Below, in pieces: positions 9,340-21,197 of a DNA stretch of 64,000 nucleotides. The DNA comes from Lapidilactobacillus luobeiensis (GTDB lineage Bacteria; Bacillota; Bacilli; Lactobacillales; Lactobacillaceae): NCBI RefSeq assembly GCF_024345205.1, contig NZ_BROC01000002.1:114406-178405 (forward strand), read 5' to 3'. The notes under the pieces are model-generated. The model worked only from the letters and a program-made list of their open reading frames with translations. It did no database searches and was not told the DNA's origin. Each line of letters begins with the position of its first letter. The first letter of the stretch is position 1. The position numbers and the translations under genes are program-made.

Positions 9340-9525
9340 TTCTAAAGCCAAACTATCTTTGATCCTTATTAGCGAGCTGATGACAGTGCAAGTTCAGCAG
9401 GCCCTGATCGATGGTGCATCACTTTGGAAGAACAATTAAAAACAACAATAAAGTGGAAAAGGTAACTTTTCAATTTAGGTGGTACCACGGGAATCTCGTC
9501 CTATTTTAGGCGGGATTTTTTTATT
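9340..9525 (+). promoter_or_regulatory. T-box leader of ileS
   Basis: The untranslated leader of ileS has the diagnostic T-box AGGTGGTACCACGG at 9477-9490, whose TGGTACC binds the uncharged tRNA acceptor end. It is followed by a terminator hairpin at 9492-9522 (AATCTCGTCC with GGCGGGATT, then a T run). Uncharged tRNA-Ile would favour the antiterminator and allow ileS transcription. ATC 9418-9420, followed by ACTTTGG, is my candidate specifier codon, matching isoleucine; the Stem I boundary is not resolved. Confidence 0.92.
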
Positions 9526-9544
9526 GTTTTAAGGAGGAACTGGA

Positions 9545-12343
9545 ATGCGAGTCAAAGATACCTTACATTTAGGAAAAACTGCTTTTCCAATGCGGGGCAA
9601 TTTACCAAAACGAGAACCAGAATGGCAAAATGAATGGGAAGAAAATCAGGTCTACCAGCAACGCCAGAAATTAAACGCAGGCAAGCCGACCTTTATTCTT
9701 CATGATGGACCGCCATTTGCCAATGGTAATATCCATTTAGGTCATGCCTTGAATAAGATCAGTAAAGATATCGTCGTGCGTTACAAATCAATGCACGGGT
9801 TTCGCGCGCCTTATGTACCAGGTTGGGATACTCATGGTTTGCCGATCGAACAACAATTGACTAAAAAGGGGATCGATCGCCGCAAAATGCCTTTGGTCGA
9901 TTACTTGGAATTATGTCGCAAGTTTGCCTTAGAGGAGATCGATAAGCAACGCGTTGGTTTCAAGCGGCTAGGGGTGGCTGGCGATTGGGACCATCCTTAC
10001 ATCACGTTGCAACCAAAATTTGAAGCGGAAGAAATCCGCTTGTTTGGGGAAATGGCCGCGAAAGGCTACATCTACAAGGGGAAAAAGCCTGTTTATTGGT
10101 CACCTTCTTCTGAATCAACACTTGCTGAGGCGGAGATCGAGTATCATGATATCAAATCGCCGTCGATCTATGTGGCTTTCAAAGTGGTTGATGGCAAGGG
10201 CGTCCTGACTGATGACACGTCGCTGGTCATTTGGACGACAACGCCGTGGACGATCCCGGCCAATGAGGCGATCTGTGTCAATCCACGTTTTGATTACAGC
10301 GTTGTTTTGGCAGATGGGCACAAATACGTTTTTGCAACGGAACGTTTAGCGGCCGTTCAAGCAGCATTAGGTTTTGAGAATGTTGAAACGCTCAAGACCG
10401 TCAAAGGCGCCGACTTAGAATTTATTACAGTGCAGCATCCCCTGTATGAGCGGACATCACTGGTCATCTTGGGCAACCATGTTACTCTCGATGATGGGAC
10501 TGGCCTTGTCCATACTGCACCAGGACATGGGGCAGACGACTTTAACGCCGGCTCGAAGTATCATTTGCCGGTTCTTTCCGTGGTTGACGCGCAAGGGAAA
10601 ATGACAGCTGACGCGCCTGGATTCACTGGTGTTTTTTATGATGATGCCAATAAATTAGTCACGGAAGCACTAACTAAAAAAGGTGCCTTACTGAAATTAA
10701 GTTTCTTTACTCATAGTTACCCTCATGATTGGCGGACGAAAAAGCCAGTTATTTTCCGAGCGACCAGCCAATGGTTTGCGTCGATCGACGCGTTCCGTGA
10801 TCAGATCTTAGCGGCGATCAAAGATGTGAAGTTCAAGCCGGATTGGGGCCAGACACGACTTTATAATATGATCCGTGATCGCGGCGATTGGGTCATTTCT
10901 CGACAACGGGCCTGGGGTTTACCACTACCGATCTTTTACGCGGAAGATGGCACAGCGATCATTACGCCAGAAACGATCGCCCATGTCGCTGATCTTTTTG
11001 AAAAGCACGGATCGATCATTTGGTTTGAAAAAACAGCCAAGGAACTTTTACCAGCCGGCTTTACCCATCCAGGCTCACCAAATGGTGAATTCACCAAGGA
11101 AAAAGATATTTTAGATGTTTGGTTCGATTCAGGGTCGTCTCATCGTGCGGTTTTACAGACGCGGCCAGAATTGAGTTTCCCTGCTGATTTGATCATTGAA
11201 GGTTCCGATCAGTATCGCGGTTGGTTCAACTCCAGTTTGATCACCAGTATGGCGACAACCGGACAAGCACCTTATCGTCAGATCATGTCACAAGGCTTCG
11301 TTTTAGATGATAAAGGTCATAAAATGAGCAAGTCATTGGGCAATGTGATCGATCCTAATGATATTTTCAGACAAATGGGTGCAGAGATCATCCGGCTCTG
11401 GGTGGCTTCAGTGGACAGTAGTTCTGATGTGGCAGTCTCAATGGAGATCCTGCGGCAGATGTCTGAAGTTTATCGGAAGATCAGAAATACTTTCCGCTTT
11501 ATGCTAGCTAATGTCGCGGATTTTGATGTGCAGAAGGATTCAGTGCCGACGGCGGCGATGCGGGAAGTCGATCGTTTCTTGCTGGCTCGTTTGCACCAAG
11601 TCAATGCCCAAGCGATCAACGCTTATGATGAGCTTGACTTTGCGACAGTCTTCAAACAGATCAATAATTTCTTAGTCAACGATCTGTCCGCGTTCTACTT
11701 AGATTTCGCTAAAGATGTGGTTTATATCAAAGCGGCGAACGATCCTAGTCGTCGGGCGATGCAAACTGTGATCTATCAGGCGTTAGTGACGCTGACGAAG
11801 TTATTGACACCGATTTTGCCACACACCAGCGAAGAGATCTGGTCTTATTTGGCGGAACCGGAGCAATACGTTCAATTGGCAGAGATGCCAGTGGCGACCG
11901 TCAGCGCAGCCGAACAGACCTTATTGGATAAGTGGACGGTGATCATGACTTTCCGTGATGGGGTCCATCGTGCATTGGAAGTTGCCCGGAACGAAAAACT
12001 GATCGGCAAGTCTTTAGAAGCGCACGTGACGCTTTATCCCACAGCTGCCTTTCGTCCCGTTTTGACCGATCTGGCTGATGATTTAGCCGAACTATTGATC
12101 GTTTCACAGTTGACGATCAGCAGTAGTGACAAGGCAGCGGCGCCAGATACTGCTACTGCGTTCACTGACTTTGCGATCGTCGTTGCCCATGCGACCGGCG
12201 ATGTTTGCGAACGCTGTCGCAAGACGCTGACCAGCGTCGGCCAAGATGCTGAATTACCAACATTTTGTGCGGATTGTGCCCAGATTGTTCGTCACGAATT
12301 TCCTGAGGCCATAACTGCAGGTTTTGAGCGGAAGACGAATTGA
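9545..12343 (+). CDS. ileS: Isoleucine--tRNA ligase
   Basis: Class I synthetase charging tRNA-Ile. The 932-residue protein has the HIGH-type motif HLGH at 64-67, the editing domain with WTTTPWT, the KMSKS loop at 593-597, and a C-terminal zinc site of two CxxC pairs (C888/C891 and C908/C911). This is the bacterial type with the C-terminal zinc finger, and full length. AAGGAGG precedes ATG 9545. Expression is controlled by the T-box just upstream, so its level should follow tRNA-Ile charging. Confidence 0.98.
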   Translation: MRVKDTLHLGKTAFPMRGNLPKREPEWQNEWEENQVYQQRQKLNAGKPTFILHDGPPFANGNIHLGHALNKISKDIVVRYKSMHGFRAPYVPGWDTHGLPIEQQLTKKGIDRRKMPLVDYLELCRKFALEEIDKQRVGFKRLGVAGDWDHPYITLQPKFEAEEIRLFGEMAAKGYIYKGKKPVYWSPSSESTLAEAEIEYHDIKSPSIYVAFKVVDGKGVLTDDTSLVIWTTTPWTIPANEAICVNPRFDYSVVLADGHKYVFATERLAAVQAALGFENVETLKTVKGADLEFITVQHPLYERTSLVILGNHVTLDDGTGLVHTAPGHGADDFNAGSKYHLPVLSVVDAQGKMTADAPGFTGVFYDDANKLVTEALTKKGALLKLSFFTHSYPHDWRTKKPVIFRATSQWFASIDAFRDQILAAIKDVKFKPDWGQTRLYNMIRDRGDWVISRQRAWGLPLPIFYAEDGTAIITPETIAHVADLFEKHGSIIWFEKTAKELLPAGFTHPGSPNGEFTKEKDILDVWFDSGSSHRAVLQTRPELSFPADLIIEGSDQYRGWFNSSLITSMATTGQAPYRQIMSQGFVLDDKGHKMSKSLGNVIDPNDIFRQMGAEIIRLWVASVDSSSDVAVSMEILRQMSEVYRKIRNTFRFMLANVADFDVQKDSVPTAAMREVDRFLLARLHQVNAQAINAYDELDFATVFKQINNFLVNDLSAFYLDFAKDVVYIKAANDPSRRAMQTVIYQALVTLTKLLTPILPHTSEEIWSYLAEPEQYVQLAEMPVATVSAAEQTLLDKWTVIMTFRDGVHRALEVARNEKLIGKSLEAHVTLYPTAAFRPVLTDLADDLAELLIVSQLTISSSDKAAAPDTATAFTDFAIVVAHATGDVCERCRKTLTSVGQDAELPTFCADCAQIVRHEFPEAITAGFERKTN

Positions 12344-12386
12344 TTTTCAGAAAAGATTTCAGAATTTTGAACTCTTATTGAAAAAA

Positions 12387-12412
12387 CAAAATTGCTTTTG
12401 CAATTTTGCTTT
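12387..12412 (+). terminator. Terminator candidate after ileS
   Basis: Perfect 9-bp stem CAAAATTGC / GCAATTTTG with a TTTT loop, followed by CTTTTCT. It is AT-rich and probably weak. Confidence 0.55.
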
Positions 12413-12452
12413 TCTGGGTTTAAACTATAACCAACGAAAAGATAAATATTGT

Positions 12453-12497
12453 AAAAGGCTGAGTCAAAGCAGATTGATTGACACAGCCTTTTATTTT
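12453..12497 (+). terminator. Rho-independent terminator after ileS
   Basis: Fourteen-base arms (AAAAGGCTGAGTCA and TGACACAGCCTTTT) pair with one mismatch around a 12-base loop, followed by ATTTTGTCTT. It is the stronger of the two hairpins behind ileS. Confidence 0.8.
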
Positions 12498-12647
12498 GTC
12501 TTAACTAGGGAGTCTAGCGGTAAGTAGTAGACGCTCATGGCTAGATGGCCACTTTAGGTCGACTTCAGGACAGCCGTTTCGCGGCTGGTCACCAGTCAAA
12601 ATGGCCGGTTCGTGTAAATTTAGAAAGAATAGTGGAGTGAACGATCA

Positions 12648-14084
12648 ATGAACAAGAATTATTTAAATGATCCGCGGGTCCAAGCCAAGCGTTGGTTGAT
12701 TTTAACGGCGGTCGGGATGTTTACCTTTATGGCGACCTTGGATGCCAGTATTGTGAATATCGCGTTGCCGACCATTAGCAAAGATCTGGCTATTCCGATG
12801 AATCAGGCGGAATGGATCGTTTCGGTCTACTTGATGATGATCTGCGCCTTATTGCTGTTTTTCGGAAAATTAGGCGATATTTTCGGAAAGATCCGTATTT
12901 TTCGTTTGGGCACGATCTTATTTATCGGCGGTTCATTGCTTTCAGGTTTCAATCAAGGGCTGAGCTTACTCTTGGTCGGTCGGGTGATCCAGGCTTTGGG
13001 CGCGGCGATGACCATGAGTACGAACAATGGCATTATTACAGAAGTATTTCCCCTGAACGAACGGGGCAAGGCGCTGGGTTGGATCGGCAGTTTCGTCTCT
13101 TTGGGGAGCATTGCCGGGCCAGGCATCGGTGGGCTGATCTTAGCAAAATGGTATTGGGGCAATATTTTCTGGATCAATGTTCCTGTGGGCATCTTGACGT
13201 TTATCTTAGGCATCTTTGTTTTGCCAGCGGATCTATCTAAAACACCGGCGCGGATCGATTGGTTAGGGACGATTTCTTTTGCGGTGGCGATCCTAGGACT
13301 CTTTGGCGGGATCTTTATCGGTCAAGACATTGGTTACAGTCATTGGGCCGTGATCGGTCTGTTATTATTGGCCGTGCTCGCGTTGATTATTTTCTTTCAT
13401 CATGAGCGTCGGACGCCGGAACCCATGCTACGTCTGACGATCTTCAAAAATATTGATTTCTCACTGAGCTTATTGACTGCTTTGATGATTTTTGTGGTCA
13501 ACTTTATTTTCAACGTGATCGCGCCGTTCTACTTACAAAACGCGCGGGGGTTAGCGGCCAATACTTCTGGTTACTTATTGATGGTTTTCCCGATCATCCA
13601 AGTATTGGTCGCGCCGATCGCTGGTTCGATCTCGGATCGGATCGGACCGGAAAGTTTGACCTTCTGGGGGCTGGTTTTGATCACGGTCAGTCAGATCGGC
13701 TATTTCTTGACGGATCTGCAAAGCCCGTTATGGCTGTTCACCGCGTTTGTCGGTTTGGTCGGTTTCGGCAATGGCCTTTTTCAGGCGCCAAATAATACGA
13801 TCGTGATGAGTTCTGTCGCCACCAAAGATCTGGGCATGGCCGGCGGGATCAATGGGTTGGCGCGGGAGTTGGGAATGGTGATCGGGATCACTTTTGCGAC
13901 GACGATCCTGTTTTCGGCAATGAGCCAACAGTTGGGGCGCCACGTCACCACTTATTTGCCGCAGCATCCTGCAACCTTTATTTACGGCATGAAGGTCACT
14001 TTTATCATTTCGATCGTTCTGAGTTTGGTGGCCACGATCTTAACGGGGTATCGTTGGTTGAAGCACCGCCGCCAAACAGTGTAA
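12648..14084 (+). CDS. MFS multidrug-type exporter, 14-TM DHA2 family
   Basis: A 478-residue integral membrane protein with about 14 hydrophobic segments. The first helix has the DHA2 pattern MATLDASIVNIALPTIS, and the loop after TM2 has GKLGDIFGKIRIFRLG, matching motif A of drug:proton antiporters. TM5 has GSIAGPGIGGLI, the motif C typical of exporters. Substrate cannot be told from sequence; homologues export dyes, quaternary amines or antibiotics. It is alone on this strand, with no adjacent regulator gene, and converges on telA. Confidence 0.88.
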   Translation: MNKNYLNDPRVQAKRWLILTAVGMFTFMATLDASIVNIALPTISKDLAIPMNQAEWIVSVYLMMICALLLFFGKLGDIFGKIRIFRLGTILFIGGSLLSGFNQGLSLLLVGRVIQALGAAMTMSTNNGIITEVFPLNERGKALGWIGSFVSLGSIAGPGIGGLILAKWYWGNIFWINVPVGILTFILGIFVLPADLSKTPARIDWLGTISFAVAILGLFGGIFIGQDIGYSHWAVIGLLLLAVLALIIFFHHERRTPEPMLRLTIFKNIDFSLSLLTALMIFVVNFIFNVIAPFYLQNARGLAANTSGYLLMVFPIIQVLVAPIAGSISDRIGPESLTFWGLVLITVSQIGYFLTDLQSPLWLFTAFVGLVGFGNGLFQAPNNTIVMSSVATKDLGMAGGINGLARELGMVIGITFATTILFSAMSQQLGRHVTTYLPQHPATFIYGMKVTFIISIVLSLVATILTGYRWLKHRRQTV

Positions 14085-14138
14085 AATCAGCAACCTTGGA
14101 GAACTGAGCCGGTGTGATCTTACCGCTAGAAATTAGAT

Positions 14139-14180
14139 CAAAAAAGCGGCGTCGCTTTTGACAGTGACGTCGCCTTTCTA
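14139..14180. terminator. Bidirectional terminator between MFS gene and telA
   Basis: Arms GCGGCGTC and GACGTCGC form an 8-bp stem with one G-U pair, with an A-run before and TTTCT after. Its place between convergent genes suits termination from both sides. Confidence 0.7.
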
Positions 14181-14207
14181 TTCTGAATTATCAAGAGATG
14201 ACTGACG

Positions 14208-15467
14208 CTAATTCGTCTTCGAATCGTCGTTATTTTGATGGTCGATCTTTAGATCGGCCAGCGGATCAACGGTTTTGCGCGTCCGATAATCACTGGTGGT
14301 CTCACCATGACTATAAGCCAATAAATGTTGTTTGAGTTCTTCTTCCATTTTGCCCAATTCGACTTCGGCCGCCTGACGTTTCTTGCGACCATCTTGTTGG
14401 ATCTTCAGGGTTTGTTGCAAGGTCTCGATCAGATCGTTTTGAGTCTTCTGCAGCGTTTCGATATCGACGACACCACGCTCGTTCTCCTTGGCGGTCTCGA
14501 TCGCGGAGATCTTCAACATCTCTGAGTTCTTGGTCAAAAGATCGTTGGTCGTTTGCGAGACTTGGCGTTGCGCGGTCACGGCATCTTTTTGACGCAAGAG
14601 GGTGAGGGCGATCGCGACTTGGTTCTTCCATAATGGGATCGCGGTATTGATCGAGGCCTGGATCTTTTCCGCTAGCGCTTGGTTGGTCCCTTGGATCAAC
14701 CGAATCTGTGGGGCCTGCTGGATGGTGATCTGGCGCGCCAATTCTAGATCATGGGTCCGCTTCTCCAAGCGATCGGCAAATTGTTTAAGGTCATTGGCCT
14801 CTTGAACCGTCATCTGATCACCTGAAGCCTCGGCCTTGGCCAAAAGGGTGGGGATCTCTTCTTGCTCAAGCTGATTGAGTTTGACCTTACCGGCGGCGAT
14901 GTAAACGTTCAAGGCGTCAAAGTAAGCCTTGTTCTGTTGATAAAGACCGTCCAGCATTTTGTTATCGACGAGGAGATCATTTTTCTGATGGTCTAGTTTT
15001 ACGCCGATCGTATCGATCTGCGCGCCGATTTTTTGATATTTTGCGGTCAGTTCATAGACCGAGCGGCGAACTTTGCCGAATAGTTTACGGAAGACATTGT
15101 TGTTCTCCGCTTCCAATTCGCTGGGATTGGCCTCGTTAAGGCGATACATCAAATCCGTCAAGACATTGCCGATCTCACCAGTTTGTTGACTGGAAACTTG
15201 ATCCAGCATGGTTTGCGAAAAAGCGGAGAGTTGCTTCTGAGCATTGGCGCCATAATTAAGGACGGCCGCTTGATTCTTCGTGTCGATTTGGTTGACCAGC
15301 GCGGTGGCCTGGTTTTTTTGTTCAGGGGTCAGCCGGGCTAAAGCCGTTTCTTCATCAGTGCTGGCTTGTGTCTTGGCCGCTGGCGTAGTAGCGGTTGCGT
15401 CGAAGGGTGTTGCGAGTAGATCGTTGTAAAGATCTTGATTTTGGCCGCTGGTTTGCTTATCTGTCAT
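14208..15467 (-). CDS. Toxic anion resistance protein, TelA family
   Basis: A 419-residue, mostly helical, soluble protein of the TelA/KlaA family, historically linked to tellurite resistance but of unproven function. It is rich in Glu, Gln and Lys with long predicted coiled coils, including [20 protein letters not shown], and ends in a disordered Asp/Asn tail. I chose ATG at 15467 (MTDKQTSG), preceded by GGTGAAG; an upstream in-frame start would run deep into xpaC. The start overlaps the xpaC stop by 11 bases, showing coupling. The two genes are adjacent in many Firmicutes. Confidence 0.88.
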   Translation of the reverse strand: MTDKQTSGQNQDLYNDLLATPFDATATTPAAKTQASTDEETALARLTPEQKNQATALVNQIDTKNQAAVLNYGANAQKQLSAFSQTMLDQVSSQQTGEIGNVLTDLMYRLNEANPSELEAENNNVFRKLFGKVRRSVYELTAKYQKIGAQIDTIGVKLDHQKNDLLVDNKMLDGLYQQNKAYFDALNVYIAAGKVKLNQLEQEEIPTLLAKAEASGDQMTVQEANDLKQFADRLEKRTHDLELARQITIQQAPQIRLIQGTNQALAEKIQASINTAIPLWKNQVAIALTLLRQKDAVTAQRQVSQTTNDLLTKNSEMLKISAIETAKENERGVVDIETLQKTQNDLIETLQQTLKIQQDGRKKRQAAEVELGKMEEELKQHLLAYSHGETTSDYRTRKTVDPLADLKIDHQNNDDSKTN

Positions 15468-16296
15468 TGTTATCTTCACCATCTTTATTGTCTTGGGTAG
15501 CTTGATCGGGGTCATGATCGCTTTGATCGGTGGCCTTAGTTTGTTGATCCTCGAGATAGTCCGCTTGGATCTGGTTGAGCTGATCTTGCATCTGGGCGAT
15601 CGAACGGTCGTTGGTGATGTTGAAATCTGGGTGTGCCGGTTCTTTGTCGACCCCATCCAAAGTTGATTCTAACTCACTGACGTCATCGTGGACATAATCC
15701 AGATAATCCTGCTTGATCTGTTCGCTCAATGAAGCCAGCATCTCGACGCTGCGATCGAGAACCGCATAGGTATCACTGGTTTTCATCTCATGTTTGCTGA
15801 TTTCTTGATACTTCTTGGCGATAGCCAAACTAGTCGGCAGGTGCTTATAAAGGAAGTCAGCCGCTTCTTGAAGCCGCGCCGGTTCATTGACTAAAGCTGA
15901 GAACATTGCTTTGGTCAGACCGATCGTATCATGATTAAGATTGATGGCCCGCAATTTTGGCACGGCTTGCATGGTTTGTTCCAATGCAACGATTTCTTTC
16001 TTCGCATCACTCATCGTTTCGCGGAAAACGTCGATCTCAGCGTCAGACAAACCGGCTTGTTGGTAATGAGCCAACATTTTCTTGCTAATGGGTTCGTTGA
16101 AGCCATCTGTGGCCTTGTTGTCGCGGCGCATCGAACGTCGAGTCACAACTAATAGGACCAAGCCAGCCAAGGCGATGATGGCGAAGCTGAAAACCGGAAT
16201 ATTCATGGCACCATATAAAGCTGAGATAATGGTCAGACCGCAAAAGACGATGACCCAAGCTGTTAATAGACCAGATAAGATACTTTTGAATTTCAT
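15457..16296 (-). CDS. XpaC-like protein (5-bromo-4-chloroindolyl phosphate hydrolysis family)
   Basis: A 279-residue protein with two hydrophobic segments at the N terminus (about residues 8-27 and 33-50), then a basic RRSMRR stretch and a helical cytoplasmic region ending in an acidic, Gln/Asp-rich tail. XpaC family members are named for a hydrolysis phenotype in Bacillus; the biochemical role is unknown. AGGAGG stands eight bases before ATG 16296. It is the first gene of the xpaC-telA operon and is divergent from nudF. Confidence 0.82.
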   Translation of the reverse strand: MKFKSILSGLLTAWVIVFCGLTIISALYGAMNIPVFSFAIIALAGLVLLVVTRRSMRRDNKATDGFNEPISKKMLAHYQQAGLSDAEIDVFRETMSDAKKEIVALEQTMQAVPKLRAINLNHDTIGLTKAMFSALVNEPARLQEAADFLYKHLPTSLAIAKKYQEISKHEMKTSDTYAVLDRSVEMLASLSEQIKQDYLDYVHDDVSELESTLDGVDKEPAHPDFNITNDRSIAQMQDQLNQIQADYLEDQQTKATDQSDHDPDQATQDNKDGEDNNDR

Positions 16297-16538
16297 GATT
16301 AACCTCCTATAATACTTACTGTCTAAATTCTATCATAATTTGCGCCAATCTGAATAAGGCTAAGGGTTGATTTTCCTTTCCGTCATTTGAACAGGGTCGC
16401 CGAGTTGGCTAAATTTTCGCAAAGAAATCAGAATTCTTTTCATTTAATGCAACAGGGCTGGTATAATAACTTCTGATAGTTCAGATTATGCAAAAGTGGT
16501 TTTATGTTTTTTTACGTACAAAAAATAAGCTAAATGAA

Positions 16539-16567
16539 TTTACAATCATCAAAAAATTCGGTATCAT
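16539..16567 (+). promoter_or_regulatory. Promoter of nudF
   Basis: TTTACA at 16539-16544, a 17-base spacer, then TATCAT at 16562-16567. Transcription would begin near 16574, leaving a very short leader before ATG 16594. A separate TATAAT further upstream (near 16455) lacks a good -35. Confidence 0.72.
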
Positions 16568-16593
16568 AATAACTTGTGGAAAGTGGGATAGTC

Positions 16594-17154
16594 ATGGATT
16601 TTACTGAAAAGGTTCAAAGTGATCGATTATTATATGATGGGCATATTTTGCGGTTGCATCAACAGGTGGTTACCTTGCCTAATGGTCGACCAGCAGAACG
16701 TGAGATCGTTGAGCATCATGGCGCTGTGGCGATCCTTGCGTTGGCGGATCTAGACCATGCTTACTTGGTTCGCCAATGGCGGGCGCCTCTGGCTCATGAA
16801 ACTTGGGAGATCCCAGCAGGAAAGATCGATCCTCTTGAGACCGATCCACTTAAAACTGCCCAGCGCGAATTGAACGAGGAGATCGGACAGACCGCTATTG
16901 ATTGGCACTTGCTGGCCAAATTCTATACATCACCAGGGTTTGCGACAGAACGGATGTATCTCTACCAAGCCCAACAGTTGGCGCCGCTTGCCCACAAGCG
17001 TCCTTTGGATCCGGATGAATTTTTGGAGGTGCGCCTGTTCACCTTGGCTGAGGCGCAACAACTTTTGCTTGATTCCGAGTTTCTCGATGGCAAAACATTA
17101 GTCGCGCTCCAGTATTGGCAACGATTGCATGAGGCCGATCATGGCAAGGCGTAA
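16594..17154 (+). CDS. nudF: ADP-ribose pyrophosphatase (Nudix hydrolase)
   Basis: NudF splits ADP-ribose to AMP and ribose 5-phosphate, a cytoplasmic house-cleaning reaction. The 186-residue protein carries a complete Nudix box beginning GKIDPLETDP and ending RELNEEIGQ (Gx5Ex7REUxEExGU) near residues 72-95, and the flanking IPAG that marks the ADP-ribose subfamily. ATG 16594 is preceded by AAGTGGGA; a GTG at 16576 is too close to the transcription start. The downstream gene overlaps it by 14 bases. Confidence 0.9.
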   Translation: MDFTEKVQSDRLLYDGHILRLHQQVVTLPNGRPAEREIVEHHGAVAILALADLDHAYLVRQWRAPLAHETWEIPAGKIDPLETDPLKTAQRELNEEIGQTAIDWHLLAKFYTSPGFATERMYLYQAQQLAPLAHKRPLDPDEFLEVRLFTLAEAQQLLLDSEFLDGKTLVALQYWQRLHEADHGKA

Positions 17155-17434
17155 AACCAAGACCGCGGCGCGGGAGCCTGACTTGATCATCGATCTTGAG
17201 CGATCAACAGCGGCTGACGCGACGGTCGGTCGTCGCAGTGAACGGTTACGACAGGCGCAACGACCGGCAGCGGAACCGTTGTCGCGAGTAACTCGGCGTG
17301 AAGCACAGCAAGAGTCAAATTCAGTTCACAATGGCGGTCATGCCCATCCTAAAATGCGCCGGCGTCTCAATTGGGCCTTAGTGATCGTCAGCTTATTGAT
17401 CGTGTTGACTTATTTGGCTTTGTTCTTCTTGTAA
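17141..17434 (+). CDS. Small tail-anchored membrane protein, unknown
   Basis: A 97-residue protein that I do not recognise. It is very basic over the first 75 residues (Arg-, Ala- and Gln-rich, starting MARRKTKTAAREP) and ends in a single hydrophobic helix of about 21 residues (NWALVIVSLLIVLTYLALFF), so it should be tail-anchored with a cytoplasmic N terminus. The start overlaps the nudF stop by 14 bases, with GAGG six bases upstream, indicating coupling to nudF. Its in-frame continuity and overlap make it likely real; no function is inferred. Confidence 0.7.
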   Translation: MARRKTKTAAREPDLIIDLERSTAADATVGRRSERLRQAQRPAAEPLSRVTRREAQQESNSVHNGGHAHPKMRRRLNWALVIVSLLIVLTYLALFFL

Positions 17435-17604
17435 GTTTGTCTCAGTCGAACCGAAGGCCAGATCAGTAGTTTGGCCATACCGGCTCAGGTCGTTTTGAAC
17501 GCGGTCATTATACAGCTTAACAAGTTAAAATAGTATCGCGATCCGTAATAGAATCATCAATAGTAGAAAAGAAGCAATCAATAGAAATTTTGGAGGAGTC
17601 AATA

Positions 17605-18306
17605 ATGAAGGTTGGTATTTTAGTTCCCATGGCAGAAGAGATCGGTCGTTACCGAAAACATTTGCGTGCGGTCAGTGAAGTTGTGATCGGTCAAGTGCGG
17701 TTTACTGTTGGTCACTATAAAAATGTCGATCTGGTTTTAGCGCAATCGGGGATCGGTAAGGTCCAGGCGGCTTTGACAGCCACGATTTTATTCGATCATT
17801 TTGCGGTTGATTGTGTGATCAATTCTGGCTCGGCGGCGGGAGTCGGCGCTGGTTTGAAAGTTGGCGACTTGGTGATCGGCGATCGCTTGGTTTATCACGA
17901 TGTTGACGTCACTGGCGGCGGCGATTATGTTTTGGGTCAGGTCCCTGACCATGACGTCTACTTCACGGCAGATGCCAAATTATTGCGGATCATCCAAAAA
18001 GCGGCGGATCAGTTGACCTTAAATAGTGTGACCGGGCTGATCGCGACCGGTGATCAATTTATCGCTGATCCTGAACGGGTCGCGACCATCAAACATGATT
18101 TTGTTGGCGTTCAAGCGGTCGAAATGGAAGGCGCAGCGGTGGCTCAAGTCGCGACTAGTTTTGAAAAACCATTTCTGATCATCCGCGCGATCAGTGATAA
18201 CGGTGATGATGCGGCCACGGTCAGCTTTGATGAATTTGTCGTCACCGCTGGTCGGAATGCGGCCAAACTACTGTTGACGGCGATCCCAGAGTTTGCAGAA
18301 GCTTAA
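17605..18306 (+). CDS. mtnN: 5'-methylthioadenosine/S-adenosylhomocysteine nucleosidase
   Basis: MtnN (Pfs) removes adenine from methylthioadenosine and S-adenosylhomocysteine, feeding methionine salvage and, with LuxS, AI-2 formation. The 233-residue protein starts MKVGILVPMAEEI and has the nucleosidase motifs NSGSAAGVG and VEMEGAAVAQV with the catalytic ISDNGD aspartate. ATG 17605 follows GGAGGAG; the TTG at 17590 overlaps this site. It lies 71 bases upstream of the cysteine desulfurase gene, an order seen in other lactobacilli. Confidence 0.94.
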   Translation: MKVGILVPMAEEIGRYRKHLRAVSEVVIGQVRFTVGHYKNVDLVLAQSGIGKVQAALTATILFDHFAVDCVINSGSAAGVGAGLKVGDLVIGDRLVYHDVDVTGGGDYVLGQVPDHDVYFTADAKLLRIIQKAADQLTLNSVTGLIATGDQFIADPERVATIKHDFVGVQAVEMEGAAVAQVATSFEKPFLIIRAISDNGDDAATVSFDEFVVTAGRNAAKLLLTAIPEFAEA

Positions 18307-18376
18307 GTGAACCAGTTGGTCAAGCGGCGATGCTTGACTGTTTAGGAGTTGGCTTGATCTTTTTCGGAGGCGAAAA

Positions 18377-19531
18377 ATGGAACATTATTATTTTGATAAC
18401 GCGGCGACAACACCAGTCAGCGCCAGTGTTGTTCAAGCGATGACAGCGGTCTTGGCAAATGACTTTGGGAATGCCTCCAGTACTCATTCCTTTGGCCGCC
18501 GCGCCCATGATCTCTTAGATCAAAGTCGGCGAACGATCGCGCAAAGCATCAACGCGGCGAGCGTCGACGAAGTGATTTTCACTAGCGGTGGGACAGAAAG
18601 TGACAATACAGCGATTATGAGCACGGCTGCGGCGTATGGTGATCGTGGTCATCACATCATCACGACCGCGATCGAACATCCGGCAGTGCTTCAAACAATG
18701 GCTCGTTTGGAGAAGCAAGGATTCGAGGTCACTTATCTGCCGGTCGATCAACTTGGCTATGTGACAGCGGCGCAGGTCGCGCAAGCGTTACGGCCAGATA
18801 CGATCTTGGTTTCGATCATGATGGGCAACAATGAGATCGGCACGATCGAACCGATCAAGGAGATCGGCGCCTTACTTGCGGATAGACCCGTGGTTTTTCA
18901 TACAGATGCGGTCCAAGCTTATGGGGTCTTGCCGATTGATGTTCAAGCCTTGAATGTTGATTTTTTGTCCGTTTCAGGACATAAATTGCATGGGCCCAAG
19001 GGCGTCGGTTTTTTATACGCGAAAAATGGGGTCAAGTTGGTACCGTTCATGAATGGCGGCGAGCAGGAGCATAAACGGCGCGCAGGCACTGAGAATATTC
19101 CTGGGATCGTTGGCCTAGCTCAAGCAGTTCGCGATCTTGATGGGCCTAATAAGGCCACCAAACAAGCAAACTTGCTGGCGTTGAAACAGGCAGTACTTAA
19201 AGAGTTAGCTCAAGCTCAAGTCGATTATCACATCAATGGACCGGAACCGATGGACAGTCTTCCCCATGTTTTGAATTTGTGGTTTCCCGGATTGCCCACG
19301 AACCTAGCCTTGACGAATTTGGATCTTCGTGGGTTCGCGGTCTCTGGCGGTTCCGCATGTACCGCAGGAAGCTTAGAGCCTTCTCATGTTTTGACGGCTC
19401 TTTATGGCGCGAATGCAGCTGAGATCAGCGAATCTTTGCGGATCTCCTTTGGCAGTGAAAATACATTGGCGCAGGCACAGGCGTTAGGGCAAGCCCTCGT
19501 CACAGTGGTTTCCGATTATTTAGGCCACTAG
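18377..19531 (+). CDS. Cysteine desulfurase, NifS/IscS-like
   Basis: A PLP enzyme that takes sulfur from cysteine as a persulfide. The 384-residue protein shows the PLP-lysine motif SVSGHKLHGPKG, the cofactor-binding His in HTDAVQ, and the sulfur-carrying cysteine in SGGSACTAGS. The DUF1831 gene and mnmA directly downstream make it the likely sulfur donor for tRNA 2-thiouridine synthesis; that role is inferred from position, and Fe-S supply is the alternative. GGAGGCG precedes ATG 18377. Confidence 0.92.
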   Translation: MEHYYFDNAATTPVSASVVQAMTAVLANDFGNASSTHSFGRRAHDLLDQSRRTIAQSINAASVDEVIFTSGGTESDNTAIMSTAAAYGDRGHHIITTAIEHPAVLQTMARLEKQGFEVTYLPVDQLGYVTAAQVAQALRPDTILVSIMMGNNEIGTIEPIKEIGALLADRPVVFHTDAVQAYGVLPIDVQALNVDFLSVSGHKLHGPKGVGFLYAKNGVKLVPFMNGGEQEHKRRAGTENIPGIVGLAQAVRDLDGPNKATKQANLLALKQAVLKELAQAQVDYHINGPEPMDSLPHVLNLWFPGLPTNLALTNLDLRGFAVSGGSACTAGSLEPSHVLTALYGANAAEISESLRISFGSENTLAQAQALGQALVTVVSDYLGH

Positions 19532-19568
19532 ACTTTGATGGAAGTGCCCCGTCAGGCAATGTTTTTGT

Positions 19569-19574
19569 TATAAT
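19569..19574 (+). promoter_or_regulatory. -10 element upstream of DUF1831 gene
   Basis: TATAAT follows TTGT in the desulfurase-DUF1831 gap, 33 bases before the gene. No good -35 is visible at 16-18 bases, so this may be a weak internal promoter. Confidence 0.4.
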
Positions 19575-19606
19575 GAACTCATGATCTTAAATAAGGAGCG
19601 AGTTAA

Positions 19607-21092
<1,486 letters not shown>

Positions 21093-21097
21093 GTCCA

Positions 21098-21148
21098 AAT
21101 GAAAATCGGGCTGTTGACGATGAAAATCGCCCAGCCTTTTTCATTACC
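21098..21148 (+). terminator. Terminator after mnmA
   Basis: Outer arms AATGAAAA and TTTTCATT and inner arms GGCTG and CAGCC pair around an 18-base loop; the right arm includes TTTTT. Confidence 0.6.
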
Positions 21149-21197
21149 GCTGATTTATGCTGGGTCGTTTAACAAAGCTTGATAGGTAGGGGTAGTT

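Larger units (their letters stand above)
12344..12647. other. Intergenic gap ileS-MFS gene
   Basis: This 304-bp gap holds two hairpins with T-rich flanks (12387-12412 and 12453-12497, listed separately), then about 150 bp leading to the MFS gene. In that part a 5-bp inverted repeat GTCTA/TAGAC near 12513-12533 and a 6-bp hairpin CAGCCG/CGGCTG near 12573 are visible. Either could be an operator for the exporter gene, but neither is recognisable. I found no convincing promoter or gene. Confidence 0.5.

Noticed and set aside
12324..12527. 67-codon frame across the end of ileS
   Set aside because: It runs through two terminator hairpins, has no ribosome site, and its product has no sensible composition.
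14208..16296. Tellurite resistance operon
   Set aside because: The TelA name is historical. No other tellurite genes (terC, terD, tehB) are present, so a resistance role is not claimed.
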